This document shows, one piece after another, positions 1 through 8,716 of a DNA stretch of 33,983 bases. Location of the stretch: NCBI GenBank assembly GCA_951800155.1, contig CATOJL010000002.1, forward strand, positions 1 to 33,983, in the 5' to 3' direction. The first letter of the stretch is position 1, and the number at the start of each line of letters is the position of its first letter. The notes beneath the pieces were generated by a model that saw only the letters and a program-made list of their open reading frames with translations, was not told the origin of the DNA and did no database searches. The position numbers and the translations under genes were made by a program. The stretch is from an uncultured Bacilli bacterium (lineage in GTDB: Bacteria; Bacillota_I; Bacilli_A; RF39; UBA660).

Positions 1-130
1 CTCTGTTTCAAATTTAATTTCATCCATAAAACAGGCCAACCTCTTCAATAACTTTCATTCAATTTCGAATTTTTCAAAGTACATTTTACCAATTTATTTA
101 CATCAAGTCAAATCTTAAATTAAAAGATGA
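1..130. other. Left-edge noncoding stretch beyond noc
   Basis: This AT-rich DNA lies downstream of noc on the minus strand and holds no credible reading frame. In related genomes parA and parB lie just beyond noc, so they may lie outside the left edge. No repeat or RNA is visible here. Confidence 0.4.
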
Positions 131-157
131 TTAAAAAAGAAGTTATTGCTAACTTCT
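131..157 (-). terminator. Intrinsic terminator of noc
   Basis: On the minus strand, arms 150-157 and 138-145 form an 8-bp stem (AGAAGTTA/TAACTTCT) with a 4-base loop, followed by a U run from the A tract at 133-138. The stem overlaps the noc stop codon at 156-158. Confidence 0.75.
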
Positions 158-1892
158 AATCAATTTTATTAATTTTAAATACTACTTGGTAATGATCATC
201 AAAATCTAATTCATCGGTATCAATTGTATAGCCACTTTTCTCAATTTGTGCTGCACAATTACGGATTAGATTAATCACCTGTTTCATATCCATAGTAATA
301 ACAGGACCCTGTTCCTCCATAAGAGGTTGTAACATAGGTTCTTCCATTCGATTATTTCCCATAGTGCCTAACTCTACAACAGAAGAATTTGTAAATTCTT
401 GGTTATCATTTAATTGAAATGGTTGCACTGTATTCATTAATTCAGGTTGCGTCTGTACTGGTTGACTCATATCTGGAGTCACTGGTACATTTGGCATTGG
501 AATAGGTTCTGAATAGTTTGGATTCATTGGTTCCATCACTGGACTAGTTGGCACTGGATTTTGAGGTACAATTGTATCCATTCCAAAAGGATTAAAATTC
601 ATATTCTGTGGTTGTTCAGGCATAGCTTGATTTGAATTTTGTGGTTGATTTCCATTCATATTTCCGTTTGTATCTTCCCCAAACATATTGAAAAATCTTC
701 CTCCAACAGGCATATCTCCATTAGAGGTATCATCCAAAGTGTCATGCATTGGTTGTGGAACATTGTTCATCACACCCATATTTTGTGGTTGTACTCCCAT
801 TTGAGAACCAGCTGATAGATTCATTCCAGAATCAACTGGATTTTGAGTAGGCATTTGAAATTCAGGTTGCATTGGATTAAATGCTTGAGGTTGCATCATA
901 TCTGCCGAAAATGGATTTCCAATTGAAGGTTGTCCTATTCCCCCATTTGCCCCAAACATTGGATTTGGTGCTGGAATTCCATCATTTGCATTCATAAAAG
1001 ATGGAGCCTCCACAGGTTGCCCATAAGGTTGCATTCCCATTCCTTGATTCATATTTGTTGCCATATTTGGCTGTGCATTCATTGATCCATCTTGTTGGGT
1101 ACTAGGTCCTACAATTGGAGCATTTGGTATATTAAATTGTTGCATATAATCATTATTATTCATAGTATTTTCCTCTTTTTCTTCCTTTATTTCTTCTTTT
1201 TCACTCTTTTTTTCTATTGGTTGTAGATTCTCCAATATTTCTGTTTTTTTCGCATCTCCGCTTTCACTTGCACTGTTTTCACTATTCTCTCCAAATAGAA
1301 TCTTATTAATTTCTTCATCTGTCTTTCTAACAGTCATTCGATTTTTAATAATTTTCTCCAACATTTCATCTTGTTTATCTTGAGGAAGGCGTAGAATAGA
1401 TCTCGCATGACGTTCAGAGATTCTCTCTTGTAACAAGGCTTCTTGCACAGTATCTGTTAAATTCAAAAGCCGCAACTTATTTGCAATCGTCGATTGCGTT
1501 TTTCCTAATTTCTCAGCTAATTCGCTTTGATTCATATATCCCATATCTAAAATTTTTCTATAAGATATAGCCTCTTCTATAGGGGTTAAGTTTTGTCTTT
1601 GCACATTTTCAATTAAAGCAATTTCAGCACTATCTTTATCATTTAAGTCAGTAACAATGGCCGGAATTGTATCTTTTCCAGCAAGTACACTCGCCTTATA
1701 TCTTCTCTCTCCTGCAATAATTTCATACTTATCCGCTACTTTTCGTACAATAATTGGTTCAATAACCCCATACTGTTTAATCGATTCTGTCAATTCATTA
1801 ATTGCGACCTCATCAAAAACAATTCTTGGTTGAAATCGATTTGGTAGTATATCATCTAATTTTAAAGTATGGACTTCTTTAGACATTTGCAT
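156..1892 (-). CDS. noc: Noc, nucleoid occlusion ParB-like protein with a giant Q/N/M/P-rich linker
   Basis: This is a ParB-family DNA-binding CTPase; Noc in Bacilli binds dispersed palindromes and blocks cell division over the nucleoid. The N-terminal ParB fold shows GERR (61-64) and ENVQR (95-99), the CTP-pocket motifs. The HTH is at about 120-143. At the positions known to separate Noc from ParB it has Q133 (QSTIANK), K139 and R161 (SERHAR), which are Noc-like; the fourth is N144 instead of Lys. The C-terminal part 532-578 (KSGYTIDTDELDF) resembles the Noc dimerisation domain. Between them, roughly 200-245 is acidic and charged, and 245-531 is a low-complexity Q/N/M/P/G linker. Total length is 578, about double B. 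subtilis Noc. The usual amphipathic N-terminal membrane helix is absent. The location beside rsmG also fits Noc. Start 1892 follows AAGGGG with 10-base spacing; a second Met at 1886 is possible. Confidence 0.9.
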   Translation of the reverse strand: MQMSKEVHTLKLDDILPNRFQPRIVFDEVAINELTESIKQYGVIEPIIVRKVADKYEIIAGERRYKASVLAGKDTIPAIVTDLNDKDSAEIALIENVQRQNLTPIEEAISYRKILDMGYMNQSELAEKLGKTQSTIANKLRLLNLTDTVQEALLQERISERHARSILRLPQDKQDEMLEKIIKNRMTVRKTDEEINKILFGENSENSASESGDAKKTEILENLQPIEKKSEKEEIKEEKEENTMNNNDYMQQFNIPNAPIVGPSTQQDGSMNAQPNMATNMNQGMGMQPYGQPVEAPSFMNANDGIPAPNPMFGANGGIGQPSIGNPFSADMMQPQAFNPMQPEFQMPTQNPVDSGMNLSAGSQMGVQPQNMGVMNNVPQPMHDTLDDTSNGDMPVGGRFFNMFGEDTNGNMNGNQPQNSNQAMPEQPQNMNFNPFGMDTIVPQNPVPTSPVMEPMNPNYSEPIPMPNVPVTPDMSQPVQTQPELMNTVQPFQLNDNQEFTNSSVVELGTMGNNRMEEPMLQPLMEEQGPVITMDMKQVINLIRNCAAQIEKSGYTIDTDELDFDDHYQVVFKINKID

Positions 1893-1930
1893 AATAAAAA
1901 ATCCCCTTCCATTCTTACTCTTTAACTATA

Positions 1931-1959
1931 ATCTTACTATACTTTGGGAAATAATTCAA
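1931..1959 (-). promoter_or_regulatory. Predicted noc promoter
   Basis: On the minus strand, TTGAAT (1954-1959) and TAAGAT (1931-1936) are separated by 17 bases, about 40 bases upstream of the noc start. It lies after the rsmG terminator, so noc is probably transcribed independently. Confidence 0.5.
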
Positions 1960-1994
1960 TTCTTTTTTGTAATTTTTTCATTTTATTCACTCAC

Positions 1995-2022
1995 AAAAAA
2001 AGAATTACCACTTGCAATTCTT
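1995..2022 (-). terminator. Intrinsic terminator of the mnmG-rsmG operon
   Basis: The minus-strand stem AAGAATT/AATTCTT (arms 2016-2022 and 2000-2006) is followed by a U run from the A tract 1995-2001. It overlaps the rsmG stop codon. Confidence 0.65.
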
Positions 2023-2712
2023 AATTTCCTTATATTTTCTAGGATATTTTTTAGGGGTAACTTCTTTTTTGGTAAAAGATACTAAAGTTCTTTTGCTATT
2101 TTCTATTGGAAGAAGAAAGGTTTGTATTTTCATTTTTCCTAATTTAAGAATTGTTTCTACTTTTTCTATATTTTGTAGCTCTTCCTCTTGCAAATCACCT
2201 TTCATGAATACTAATTTTCCACCTGCTTTTAAAGAAGGAGAAGCATATTCTACTAATTCCTTTAATGGGGCAACGGCCCTCGCAGTAACTATATCAAACA
2301 TTTCGCGGTTTATTTTAGCATAGTCCTCCATACGATCATGAATGGCACAAATACCTTTTAAATGCAACTCCTCGATTACTTTTCTTAAAAAAAGAACTCT
2401 TTTATTTAATGCATCTACCAAAGTAACTTGTAAATTTGGAAAGACAATTTTTAAAACTAAACCAGGAAATCCAGCACCTGTTCCAATATCACAAAGGCTA
2501 CCTTCTTTTTTCAAATCAACTTCCTTTATTAAAGTTAAACTATCATAAAAATGCTTTAAATAAACTTGTTCTTTTTCCGTTATCGCTGTTAAATTCATTT
2601 TTTGATTTTCTTCAATCAGGAGTTGATAATATTGCTCTAACTGTTCGACCTGCCCTTTTTCTAAAACAATCCCTAATTTTTGTACTTCTTTTATAAATTC
2701 TTCTTTAGTCAT
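2005..2712 (-). CDS. rsmG: 16S rRNA m7G527 methyltransferase RsmG
   Basis: RsmG methylates N7 of G527 in 16S rRNA using S-adenosylmethionine. The Rossmann SAM-binding motif is visible as CDIGTGAGFPG, with the family signatures MNLTAI near the N-terminus and VTARAVAPL further on. The length of 235 residues is normal. I place the start at 2712 (MTKEEF) because AGAAGGA lies 8 bases upstream; the Met at 2718 sits only 2 bases from it. The gene overlaps the 3' end of mnmG by 8 bases, implying translational coupling, and is the last gene before a terminator. The mnmG-rsmG pairing is typical of Bacillota origins. Confidence 0.95.
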   Translation of the reverse strand: MTKEEFIKEVQKLGIVLEKGQVEQLEQYYQLLIEENQKMNLTAITEKEQVYLKHFYDSLTLIKEVDLKKEGSLCDIGTGAGFPGLVLKIVFPNLQVTLVDALNKRVLFLRKVIEELHLKGICAIHDRMEDYAKINREMFDIVTARAVAPLKELVEYASPSLKAGGKLVFMKGDLQEEELQNIEKVETILKLGKMKIQTFLLPIENSKRTLVSFTKKEVTPKKYPRKYKEIKNCKW

Positions 2713-4573
2713 TTGCATATTCCTTCTTTATATAAATAGACAATATAGAAATATCTGCGGGATTCACCCCACTAATTCGTAGAGCTTGTCCTATCGAGGT
2801 TGGACAAACTTCTTTTAATTTTTGCCTTGCTTCACTAGCAATATTTTTTATTTTATCATAATCAATATCCGCAGGAATTTTTTGATTCTCTAGTTTCAAC
2901 ATTTTAGAAGCTTCTCGATTCGCTTTTTCTATATATCCTTCATATTTTATCTGTATTTCCACTTGTTCCTTCACTGGATCCTCGTAAGAGATTTGGATAA
3001 AATGCTCTATATTTTCCATTTGAATTTCTGGCCTTTTTAACAATTGATAAAGAGAAATTCCATCCTGTAAAGTGGCGGAACTTACACTCTCTAAGTATTT
3101 ATTTGTTTCTATAGTAGGAGTGATTTTATTTTGTTTTAAATATTCTTTTAATTTATCTATTTCTTTTTCTTTTTCACACAACTTTTGGTATTGTTCTTCA
3201 TGAATTAGACCACATTCGTATCCATATCCTCGAAGCCTTAAATCAGCATTATCATGTCTTAAAAGAAGGCGATATTCTGCTCTTGAAGTAAGTAAACGGT
3301 ATGGATCCCGGATCCCCTTCGTTACTAAATCATCAATTAGAACACCAATGTATGCTTCATTTCTTTTTAATATGAGTGGTTCTTTTCCTTCTAAATACAA
3401 AGAAGCATTGAGTCCTGCCATTAATCCTTGACAAGCTGCTTCCTCATATCCACTTGTTCCATTGATTTGGCCAGCTGTATATAAATTTCTAATTTTTTTC
3501 GTTTCTAAGCTTCTTTTTAACTGGGTTGGATAAATAGCATCATACTCAATTGCATAAGCATACTTTAAAATTTTAGCCTGTTCTAACCCTTCAATACTAT
3601 GTACCATTTTCTCTTGTACATCGTGAGGCATCGATGTAGAAAACCCTTGCAAATAAATATCATCATAATATAAACTCTCTGGTTCTAAAAAAAGTTGATG
3701 TTTCTCTTTATCCGAAAAACGAACAATCTTATCTTCAATGGATGGACAATAGCGGGGTCCTATCCCTTTTATATCATCAAGTCCTCCATACATACTCGAC
3801 TTTTCTAAATTATCTTTAATAATTTGATGTGTTTTTTCATTTGTATAGACAATGTGACAAGGAATTTGATCTTCTATCTTATAATTAGGTTCCCTATCAA
3901 AACTAAATGTATGATAAATAGAATCACCATATTCAACCTTTGTTTTTGAAAAATCAATCGTATTTTTATCCAATCTTTGAGGCGTACCTGTTTTAAGTCT
4001 TTTAATTTCAAAACCTAACTTCGCTAAATTATCACTGAGATGATTGGAAGGCTTCTCCCCATGTGGACCTTCTCTTCTTCGCGTAGAGCCAACTAAGATA
4101 TCTGCTTTTAAGTAAGTTCCTGTAGTTAAAATCACACAAATAGACTCTATTTTTTCACCATTTTCTAAAATCACACCTTTTACTGTACTCTCTTCAACAA
4201 TTAAATCCTCAACAATGGCTTCTTTGATTTCTAGTAAAGGTTCCTTTTCAAGTGTCTTAAGCATTTCTTTTGGATAAGTAATTTTATCACCTTGTGCACG
4301 CAAAGCCTGAACAGCAGGTCCTTTTTTATAATTTAACATTTTTATTTGTATCTGTGCCTTATCGGCATTTTTACCCATTTCGCCACCTAAAGCATCAATT
4401 TCTCTCACTACAATTCCTTTAGCGCTTCCCCCAATGGATGGATTACATGGCATATCTGCTATATTTTTAATATTTCCCGTAATCAGTAATGTTTTATGTC
4501 CTTTCCTAGCACAGGCTAAAGAGGCTTCACAGCCTGCATGTCCTCCACCGACAACAATAACTTCGTATTTCAT
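2705..4573 (-). CDS. mnmG: tRNA uridine-34 5-carboxymethylaminomethyl-modifying enzyme, FAD subunit MnmG
   Basis: MnmG acts with MnmE to install the carboxymethylaminomethyl group on wobble U34 of several tRNAs, using FAD and a folate one-carbon donor. The dinucleotide-binding motif VGGGHAGCEA lies at residues 8-17. GidA family signatures are visible, including NPSIGGSAKG and the C-terminal region with GINPAD-like GVNPADIS. The length of 622 residues is standard. A GAGGAAG ribosome-binding site precedes the start. It has its own promoter upstream and is separated from mnmE by a terminator, so the two partner subunits are apparently transcribed separately here. Confidence 0.97.
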   Translation of the reverse strand: MKYEVIVVGGGHAGCEASLACARKGHKTLLITGNIKNIADMPCNPSIGGSAKGIVVREIDALGGEMGKNADKAQIQIKMLNYKKGPAVQALRAQGDKITYPKEMLKTLEKEPLLEIKEAIVEDLIVEESTVKGVILENGEKIESICVILTTGTYLKADILVGSTRRREGPHGEKPSNHLSDNLAKLGFEIKRLKTGTPQRLDKNTIDFSKTKVEYGDSIYHTFSFDREPNYKIEDQIPCHIVYTNEKTHQIIKDNLEKSSMYGGLDDIKGIGPRYCPSIEDKIVRFSDKEKHQLFLEPESLYYDDIYLQGFSTSMPHDVQEKMVHSIEGLEQAKILKYAYAIEYDAIYPTQLKRSLETKKIRNLYTAGQINGTSGYEEAACQGLMAGLNASLYLEGKEPLILKRNEAYIGVLIDDLVTKGIRDPYRLLTSRAEYRLLLRHDNADLRLRGYGYECGLIHEEQYQKLCEKEKEIDKLKEYLKQNKITPTIETNKYLESVSSATLQDGISLYQLLKRPEIQMENIEHFIQISYEDPVKEQVEIQIKYEGYIEKANREASKMLKLENQKIPADIDYDKIKNIASEARQKLKEVCPTSIGQALRISGVNPADISILSIYIKKEYAND

Positions 4574-4599
4574 AAAATCACTTCCTCTTGCCTTTCATC

Positions 4600-4628
4600 A
4601 TTATACTATCAATTGTTTGATGAAACAA
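4600..4628 (-). promoter_or_regulatory. Predicted mnmG-rsmG promoter
   Basis: On the minus strand, TTGTTT (4623-4628) and a perfect TATAAT (4600-4605) are separated by exactly 17 bases, ending 27 bases before the mnmG start. Confidence 0.65.
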
Positions 4629-4734
4629 GTTATTTATAAAGACATTCGCTTTATTTTAGTCATGGATTTTTTCTATTTTATTATCCTCTTACAAGTACTT
4701 CTATTTGAATAGAAGAATGTAAAGAACTTATTTA

Positions 4735-4780
4735 TTTTTCAGGCATAAAAAACTCCTGAAAAAAAGCATAATTATTATGC
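4735..4780 (-). terminator. Terminator hairpins after mnmE
   Basis: On the minus strand GCATAAT/ATTATGC (4766-4780) is followed by a run of U (A tract 4759-4765), an intrinsic terminator for the rpmH-to-mnmE operon. A second inverted repeat, TTTTTCAGG (4735-4743) with CCTGAAAAA (4755-4763), follows directly. The gap 4574-4909 holds only these hairpins and the mnmG promoter. Confidence 0.65.
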
Positions 4781-4909
4781 CATTTTCCCTATGATCTTAA
4801 AATTTCATAACTAGATTTCATTTTTAAACTTAAAATCTTTCTATTTAATTCCAAAAGAATATTACTTCTAGGATAGAAATAAGAAAAAAGAATTTATTCC
4901 TAAATACAA

Positions 4910-6262
4910 CTATTTTCCTAAACAAAAACGACTAAATAGTTCATCTATTAATTCTTCCTCGTAAGTTTCTCCAATTATCTCTCCTAAATCATTCCAAATT
5001 TCTCTTATATCCATTGCCAACATATCAACAGGCAACTTTCCATCAATTTGTTTTTCTACATCCTGCACTTTTTCATAAGCTCTTTTTAAAAGCGCTATAC
5101 TTCTAGCATTTGTTAAATAAGTTAAGTCTTTTCCTATTCCTGTTTCTAAAAAAAGATCGACCATTTTCTTTTTTAGCTCTTCTATTCCCTGCTGTTCTTT
5201 AACACTTACTCGAACAATATGATTCTCATCTATTTCTTGTAAAGAAAGTACAGGTTCTAAATCCATTTTATTCACAATTACTAAGTATTTCTTCTGTTTT
5301 ATTTTCTCTAACAGTTCTATTTCTTCTTGCGTCAAGCACTTATTATTATTTACTAAAAATAAAATAAAATCTGCCGTGTCTATGAATTGTTTACTTTTTT
5401 CAACACCTAAACTTTCTACAAGATCATTGGTTTGCCGAATACCTGCTGTATCAATCATATCAAACTGTAAACTATTTATTAAAATGGAACCTTCTACCGT
5501 ATCCCTCGTCGTTCCTTCTATATCCGTTACGATTGCTTTTTCCTCATTTAATAATATATTAAGAAGACTACTTTTACCGACATTTGGTAGTCCTAAAATT
5601 GCTGTCTTTATACCTGTTTTCAACACTTTTCCATCTTCACTTTTACTTAATAAATCATACATTTTTTTCTTCAAAGATATAATTTTCATTCGTAACATTT
5701 GATGTGTCATTTCTACGTTTTCTTCATACTCTGGATAATCAATATTGACTTCTATTTGTGTTAATATTGCTATTGTATCTTCCCTTAATTCCCTTATTTT
5801 CTTAGAAACATCACCACACACTTGATTCATGGCAAGTCCCCTTGCATTTTCAGTATTTGCGTGAATTAAATCCATCACTCCTTCTGCCTGTTGCAAATCA
5901 ATTCTTCCATTTAAAAAAGCTCTTTTTGTAAATTCGCCAGGTTCAGCTAAACGTGCTCCATGCACGAGAACTAATTCCAATATCTTTTTTGTAGTTGCTA
6001 CTCCTCCATGGCAATTGATTTCCACAATATCCTCAGTTGTAAATGTTTTTGGAGAACGCATAATAGACACCAATACTTCATCTATCTTTTGACCATCTTC
6101 AAGAATAAAACCATAATGAATCGTGTGTGAAGGTGCATCGAGAAATGCATCATTCGAAAAAATTTTCTGCACAGTCGTTATCGCATCTGGACCACTAACA
6201 CGAATAATTGATATTGCCCCTACCCCTTGCGCGGTTGAAATAGCTGCAATTGTATCATTCAT
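4910..6262 (-). CDS. mnmE: tRNA modification GTPase MnmE
   Basis: MnmE is the GTPase partner of MnmG in wobble-uridine modification. It has an N-terminal folate-binding domain (starts MNDTIAAISTAQG), a helical domain, and a G domain inserted from about residue 218. The G motifs are visible: GLPNVGKSS (G1), TTRDT (G2), DTAGIR (G3) and NKMD (G4). The C-terminus ends in CLGK, the conserved Cys motif (usually C[IL]GK). Length 450 is standard. The start codon overlaps the stop of the HD-domain gene in an ATGA arrangement, so the two are translationally coupled at the end of the long rpmH operon. Confidence 0.97.
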   Translation of the reverse strand: MNDTIAAISTAQGVGAISIIRVSGPDAITTVQKIFSNDAFLDAPSHTIHYGFILEDGQKIDEVLVSIMRSPKTFTTEDIVEINCHGGVATTKKILELVLVHGARLAEPGEFTKRAFLNGRIDLQQAEGVMDLIHANTENARGLAMNQVCGDVSKKIRELREDTIAILTQIEVNIDYPEYEENVEMTHQMLRMKIISLKKKMYDLLSKSEDGKVLKTGIKTAILGLPNVGKSSLLNILLNEEKAIVTDIEGTTRDTVEGSILINSLQFDMIDTAGIRQTNDLVESLGVEKSKQFIDTADFILFLVNNNKCLTQEEIELLEKIKQKKYLVIVNKMDLEPVLSLQEIDENHIVRVSVKEQQGIEELKKKMVDLFLETGIGKDLTYLTNARSIALLKRAYEKVQDVEKQIDGKLPVDMLAMDIREIWNDLGEIIGETYEEELIDELFSRFCLGK

Positions 6263-6747
6263 GATTTACCACCTCTAATCCCAAATAACTTTAAAAAAAA
6301 TGTTGGATGCAAGAATACTTCTAACGAAACCCATTTATCTACAAGAGTAATTAACCAAGCTTCTCTATATTTAGGAGGAACCTTATTTAAAGGGAACATA
6401 TGTCTTTCAATAATATTTTTTATCTTTTCATTCATATATTCAGGAAAATAAAATTCAGCATTTATTAAAGCTTGATGAGCATGGACAAAGCCATGCTTTT
6501 TAAAAAAAGGACTTTTCTCTTTTTTATCTTGCCATGGTTTATCATAAAAATCATGGAGTAACCCTCCTACTGCTATACTCCTTGCATCCATACTTTTCAA
6601 TTTTTTAGCAATTTTATAAGCAACTTGGGATACTTTTAGTGAATGATCATACACTGTAATATTTCCATGATGCTTATAGTTCTTTCTCTTTTGAAATTCT
6701 TCACTCTCTAAAATTTCCTTTATTATATCATAGTATTCTTTCTCCAT
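6259..6747 (-). CDS. HD-domain putative phosphohydrolase
   Basis: This 162-residue protein carries the metal-binding HD-domain pattern: H35 (YDHSLKV), H65-D66 (LLHDFYD), H91 (HAHQAL), H116 (ERHMFP) and D137 (LVDKW). HD proteins are metal-dependent phosphohydrolases acting on nucleotides or related phosphoesters; the substrate cannot be told from sequence. No signal peptide or membrane segment is visible. The start is set at 6747 (MEKEYYD) because AAAGGG lies 5 bases upstream; the longer frame to 6774 would place that site inside the gene. It lies between jag and mnmE and overlaps mnmE by 4 bases. B. subtilis has no gene at this position, so this is a lineage-specific insertion into a conserved operon. 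Confidence 0.8.
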   Translation of the reverse strand: MEKEYYDIIKEILESEEFQKRKNYKHHGNITVYDHSLKVSQVAYKIAKKLKSMDARSIAVGGLLHDFYDKPWQDKKEKSPFFKKHGFVHAHQALINAEFYFPEYMNEKIKNIIERHMFPLNKVPPKYREAWLITLVDKWVSLEVFLHPTFFLKLFGIRGGKS

Positions 6748-6784
6748 ACTTTCCCTTTCCATGAAAAAACACATATTCTGTGTT

Positions 6785-7399
6785 TTATTTTTCTACATAT
6801 CGAATGACAATATGTCTTTCTTTTCCCTCACCAATACTTTCTGTCTTTAAATGGTCTATCGTACTAATTATCGTGTGCACCTTTCTTCTCTCATAAGAAT
6901 TCATAGGATCTAGGGACACATCTATCTTTGAAGACAATACTTCTTTCGCAATTTCTTCTATTTGCCTTTCAATATTTCTTACCTTTTGCTCTTTATAACC
7001 AGCAATATCAACATGGATGGGAATCATTTGTCCTACATTTTTTAAAAGAGCCTGTCTTAATAAAACTTGAAAATACGCAAGAGTCTTTCCTTCCCTTCCT
7101 ATTAATATAGGATTATTATCACTATCAAGTACTAATTTAAAGAAATCCTCTTCTTCTGTTAATTTGTAATCCATTTTAATATTTGCTAAATGAGAAAATT
7201 CCTTCACATATTCTTCTATAAAAGTACGAACATCTAGTTTTGTAACTACTGTTAATTTATAACGCTGCCCTTTAAAAAGACCTGCTTGTGTAGTTTCTTC
7301 TTGTATATATAATTCATCGACAGGAAATTGCAACTCTTCCTTTATTTTCACCAAAAGATCCTCTCTATCTTTTCCTTCATATTCTCTTTTATTTATCAT
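6785..7399 (-). CDS. jag: RNA-binding protein Jag/KhpB (EloR)
   Basis: Jag, also called KhpB or EloR, is a cytoplasmic RNA-binding protein linked to cell elongation and division in Gram-positive bacteria. It has the Jag N-terminal domain at about 1-50 (YEGKDREDLL), a KH domain in the middle with the GREGKT loop in place of GxxG, and a C-terminal R3H domain (SYERRKVHTII). Length is 204. It overlaps the end of yidC by 11 bases, with GAAGGG 9 bases before the ATG. The yidC-jag pair is conserved in most Bacillota, where Jag is cotranscribed with the insertase. Confidence 0.93.
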   Translation of the reverse strand: MINKREYEGKDREDLLVKIKEELQFPVDELYIQEETTQAGLFKGQRYKLTVVTKLDVRTFIEEYVKEFSHLANIKMDYKLTEEEDFFKLVLDSDNNPILIGREGKTLAYFQVLLRQALLKNVGQMIPIHVDIAGYKEQKVRNIERQIEEIAKEVLSSKIDVSLDPMNSYERRKVHTIISTIDHLKTESIGEGKERHIVIRYVEK

Positions 7400-8333
7400 G
7401 CTTCTTTTCCCTTCTCATCACTAAATTTTGAACAATCGTAAATACATTCGATGTTACCCAATAAATAGCTATACCACTTGAAATAGAGAAAGAAGCAATC
7501 GTCATAAATACAACCATAAATAAATTCATCATTTTCATCTGATGGGCTTGTTCATCAGACATAACGGTTGCTTTTGCATTAAGTTTAAAGGAATAATAAG
7601 TTGCTCCAGCAATTAAGAAAATAAAAATTAAATATTGATAATGTCCAGCAAATACAGCAGTAAGTGGACTTGTTCCTAATTGAAAACCTAAAAACGTTTC
7701 TTCAAATATAACAGGAATACGACTAATTGCTTCATAAAATGCAAAGAATAAAGGAATTTGTAAGAAGGCAAATAAACATCCAGACATCGGATTAATATTA
7801 TATTTTTTATAAATCAACAACATTTCCTGACTCTTCTGCATCATGGCTTCCTGATCCGTTTTATTTTTATATTTCTTTTCTAATTTTTCAAGTTCTGGCT
7901 TTGCTTTCTGCATACTTAAAGATTGTTTCTGTGCTTTTCCAGAAAGAGGCCAGACAAGTGCACGAATGGCTATCGTAATCAAAATTAAGGCAAGACCATA
8001 GCTTTTTATAAAATGACCAAATTGAATAATTACAATAGCTAAAGGTTTAACAAAAATGCTTGTCCATATCCCCTCATATTTTCCTGTTAAATTTAAATTC
8101 TCACAAGCAGGAAGTTCTTCTAAATTTACCCTTTTATCTGCATCTACCTTTGCATCATATTCTTTATATAAATTTACTATCTCCTCTTCCTGTGGCCTAC
8201 ATAGGATATTTTTAGTAAGTGTCTGCCCTGTTTTTTCATATTTGACAGCTTGTTTTCCATCTTTTAAATAAGTCGTACATCCACTAAGTAAAAAAATACA
8301 TAAGAATATAGCAATCAATTTCTTTTTCTTCAT
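7389..8333 (-). CDS. yidC: Membrane protein insertase YidC/SpoIIIJ (lipoprotein form)
   Basis: YidC inserts and folds membrane proteins, alone or with SecYEG. The N-terminus is a lipoprotein signal (KKKK, a hydrophobic stretch, then LSGC with Cys19), typical of Gram-positive YidC1/SpoIIIJ. R124 in TIAIRALVWPL is the positively charged groove residue of the insertase core. Transmembrane stretches follow, with the GCLFAFLQIPLFFAFYEA segment and a C-terminal cluster of basic residues (RREKKHDK). Length 314 is somewhat longer than B. subtilis SpoIIIJ. The start overlaps the rnpA stop by 4 bases (ATGA). Confidence 0.95.
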   Translation of the reverse strand: MKKKKLIAIFLCIFLLSGCTTYLKDGKQAVKYEKTGQTLTKNILCRPQEEEIVNLYKEYDAKVDADKRVNLEELPACENLNLTGKYEGIWTSIFVKPLAIVIIQFGHFIKSYGLALILITIAIRALVWPLSGKAQKQSLSMQKAKPELEKLEKKYKNKTDQEAMMQKSQEMLLIYKKYNINPMSGCLFAFLQIPLFFAFYEAISRIPVIFEETFLGFQLGTSPLTAVFAGHYQYLIFIFLIAGATYYSFKLNAKATVMSDEQAHQMKMMNLFMVVFMTIASFSISSGIAIYWVTSNVFTIVQNLVMRREKKHDK

Positions 8334-8671
8334 TCACTTATCTCCTTTTCTATTTTCAATCTATGAATTTGTTCAAACAAACTTTCCATCATCTGTTCAA
8401 AATCTAATTCCAACAAACTCTTTCTTACTATTATAATACAATTGAATCCTTTTTTATAGTCTTTTTTGTCAAGGATACTTTTTATTTGCCTTTTTATGCG
8501 ATTTCTAACAACTGCATTTCCTATTTTTTTGCTAACCGAAATACCAAAATGGTACATATCCTCCCCTGTTCTATCTAAATATAGAATGTAATGCTTACTT
8601 TTATAAGGTTTTCTTTCTTTAATAATTTTAGTAAAATCTCGACTATTTTTTAAGATATTTATCTTTTTCAT
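8330..8671 (-). CDS. rnpA: Ribonuclease P protein component
   Basis: RnpA is the protein subunit of RNase P, which matures the 5' ends of tRNAs with the catalytic RNA. The family signature is visible as AVVRNRIKRQIK, the basic RNR helix that contacts RNA, preceded by GISVSKKIGNA. The start is set at 8671 (MKKINILKNSRDF) because GGAGGAG lies 5 bases upstream. A longer frame to 8698 would include that ribosome-binding site and half of the upstream hairpin, so it is rejected. The resulting 113 residues match the usual family length. Confidence 0.95.
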   Translation of the reverse strand: MKKINILKNSRDFTKIIKERKPYKSKHYILYLDRTGEDMYHFGISVSKKIGNAVVRNRIKRQIKSILDKKDYKKGFNCIIIVRKSLLELDFEQMMESLFEQIHRLKIEKEISE

Positions 8672-8687
8672 GAATCTCCTCCGTTTT

Positions 8688-8714
8688 AAAAAATCCACTG
8701 CGTTACAGTGGAAA
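8688..8714 (-). terminator. Attenuator-like hairpin between rpmH and rnpA
   Basis: On the minus strand a 7-bp stem TCCACTG/CAGTGGA (arms 8706-8712 and 8694-8700, 5-base loop) is followed by six U. It sits in the 45-base rpmH-rnpA gap and could let part of the transcription stop after rpmH, giving more RpmH than RnpA. Confidence 0.6.
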
Positions 8715-8716
8715 TT

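Noticed and set aside
8672..8698. Longer start for rnpA
   Set aside because: GGAGGAG lies inside it just before the ATG at 8671, and the added residues come from the rpmH-rnpA terminator hairpin.
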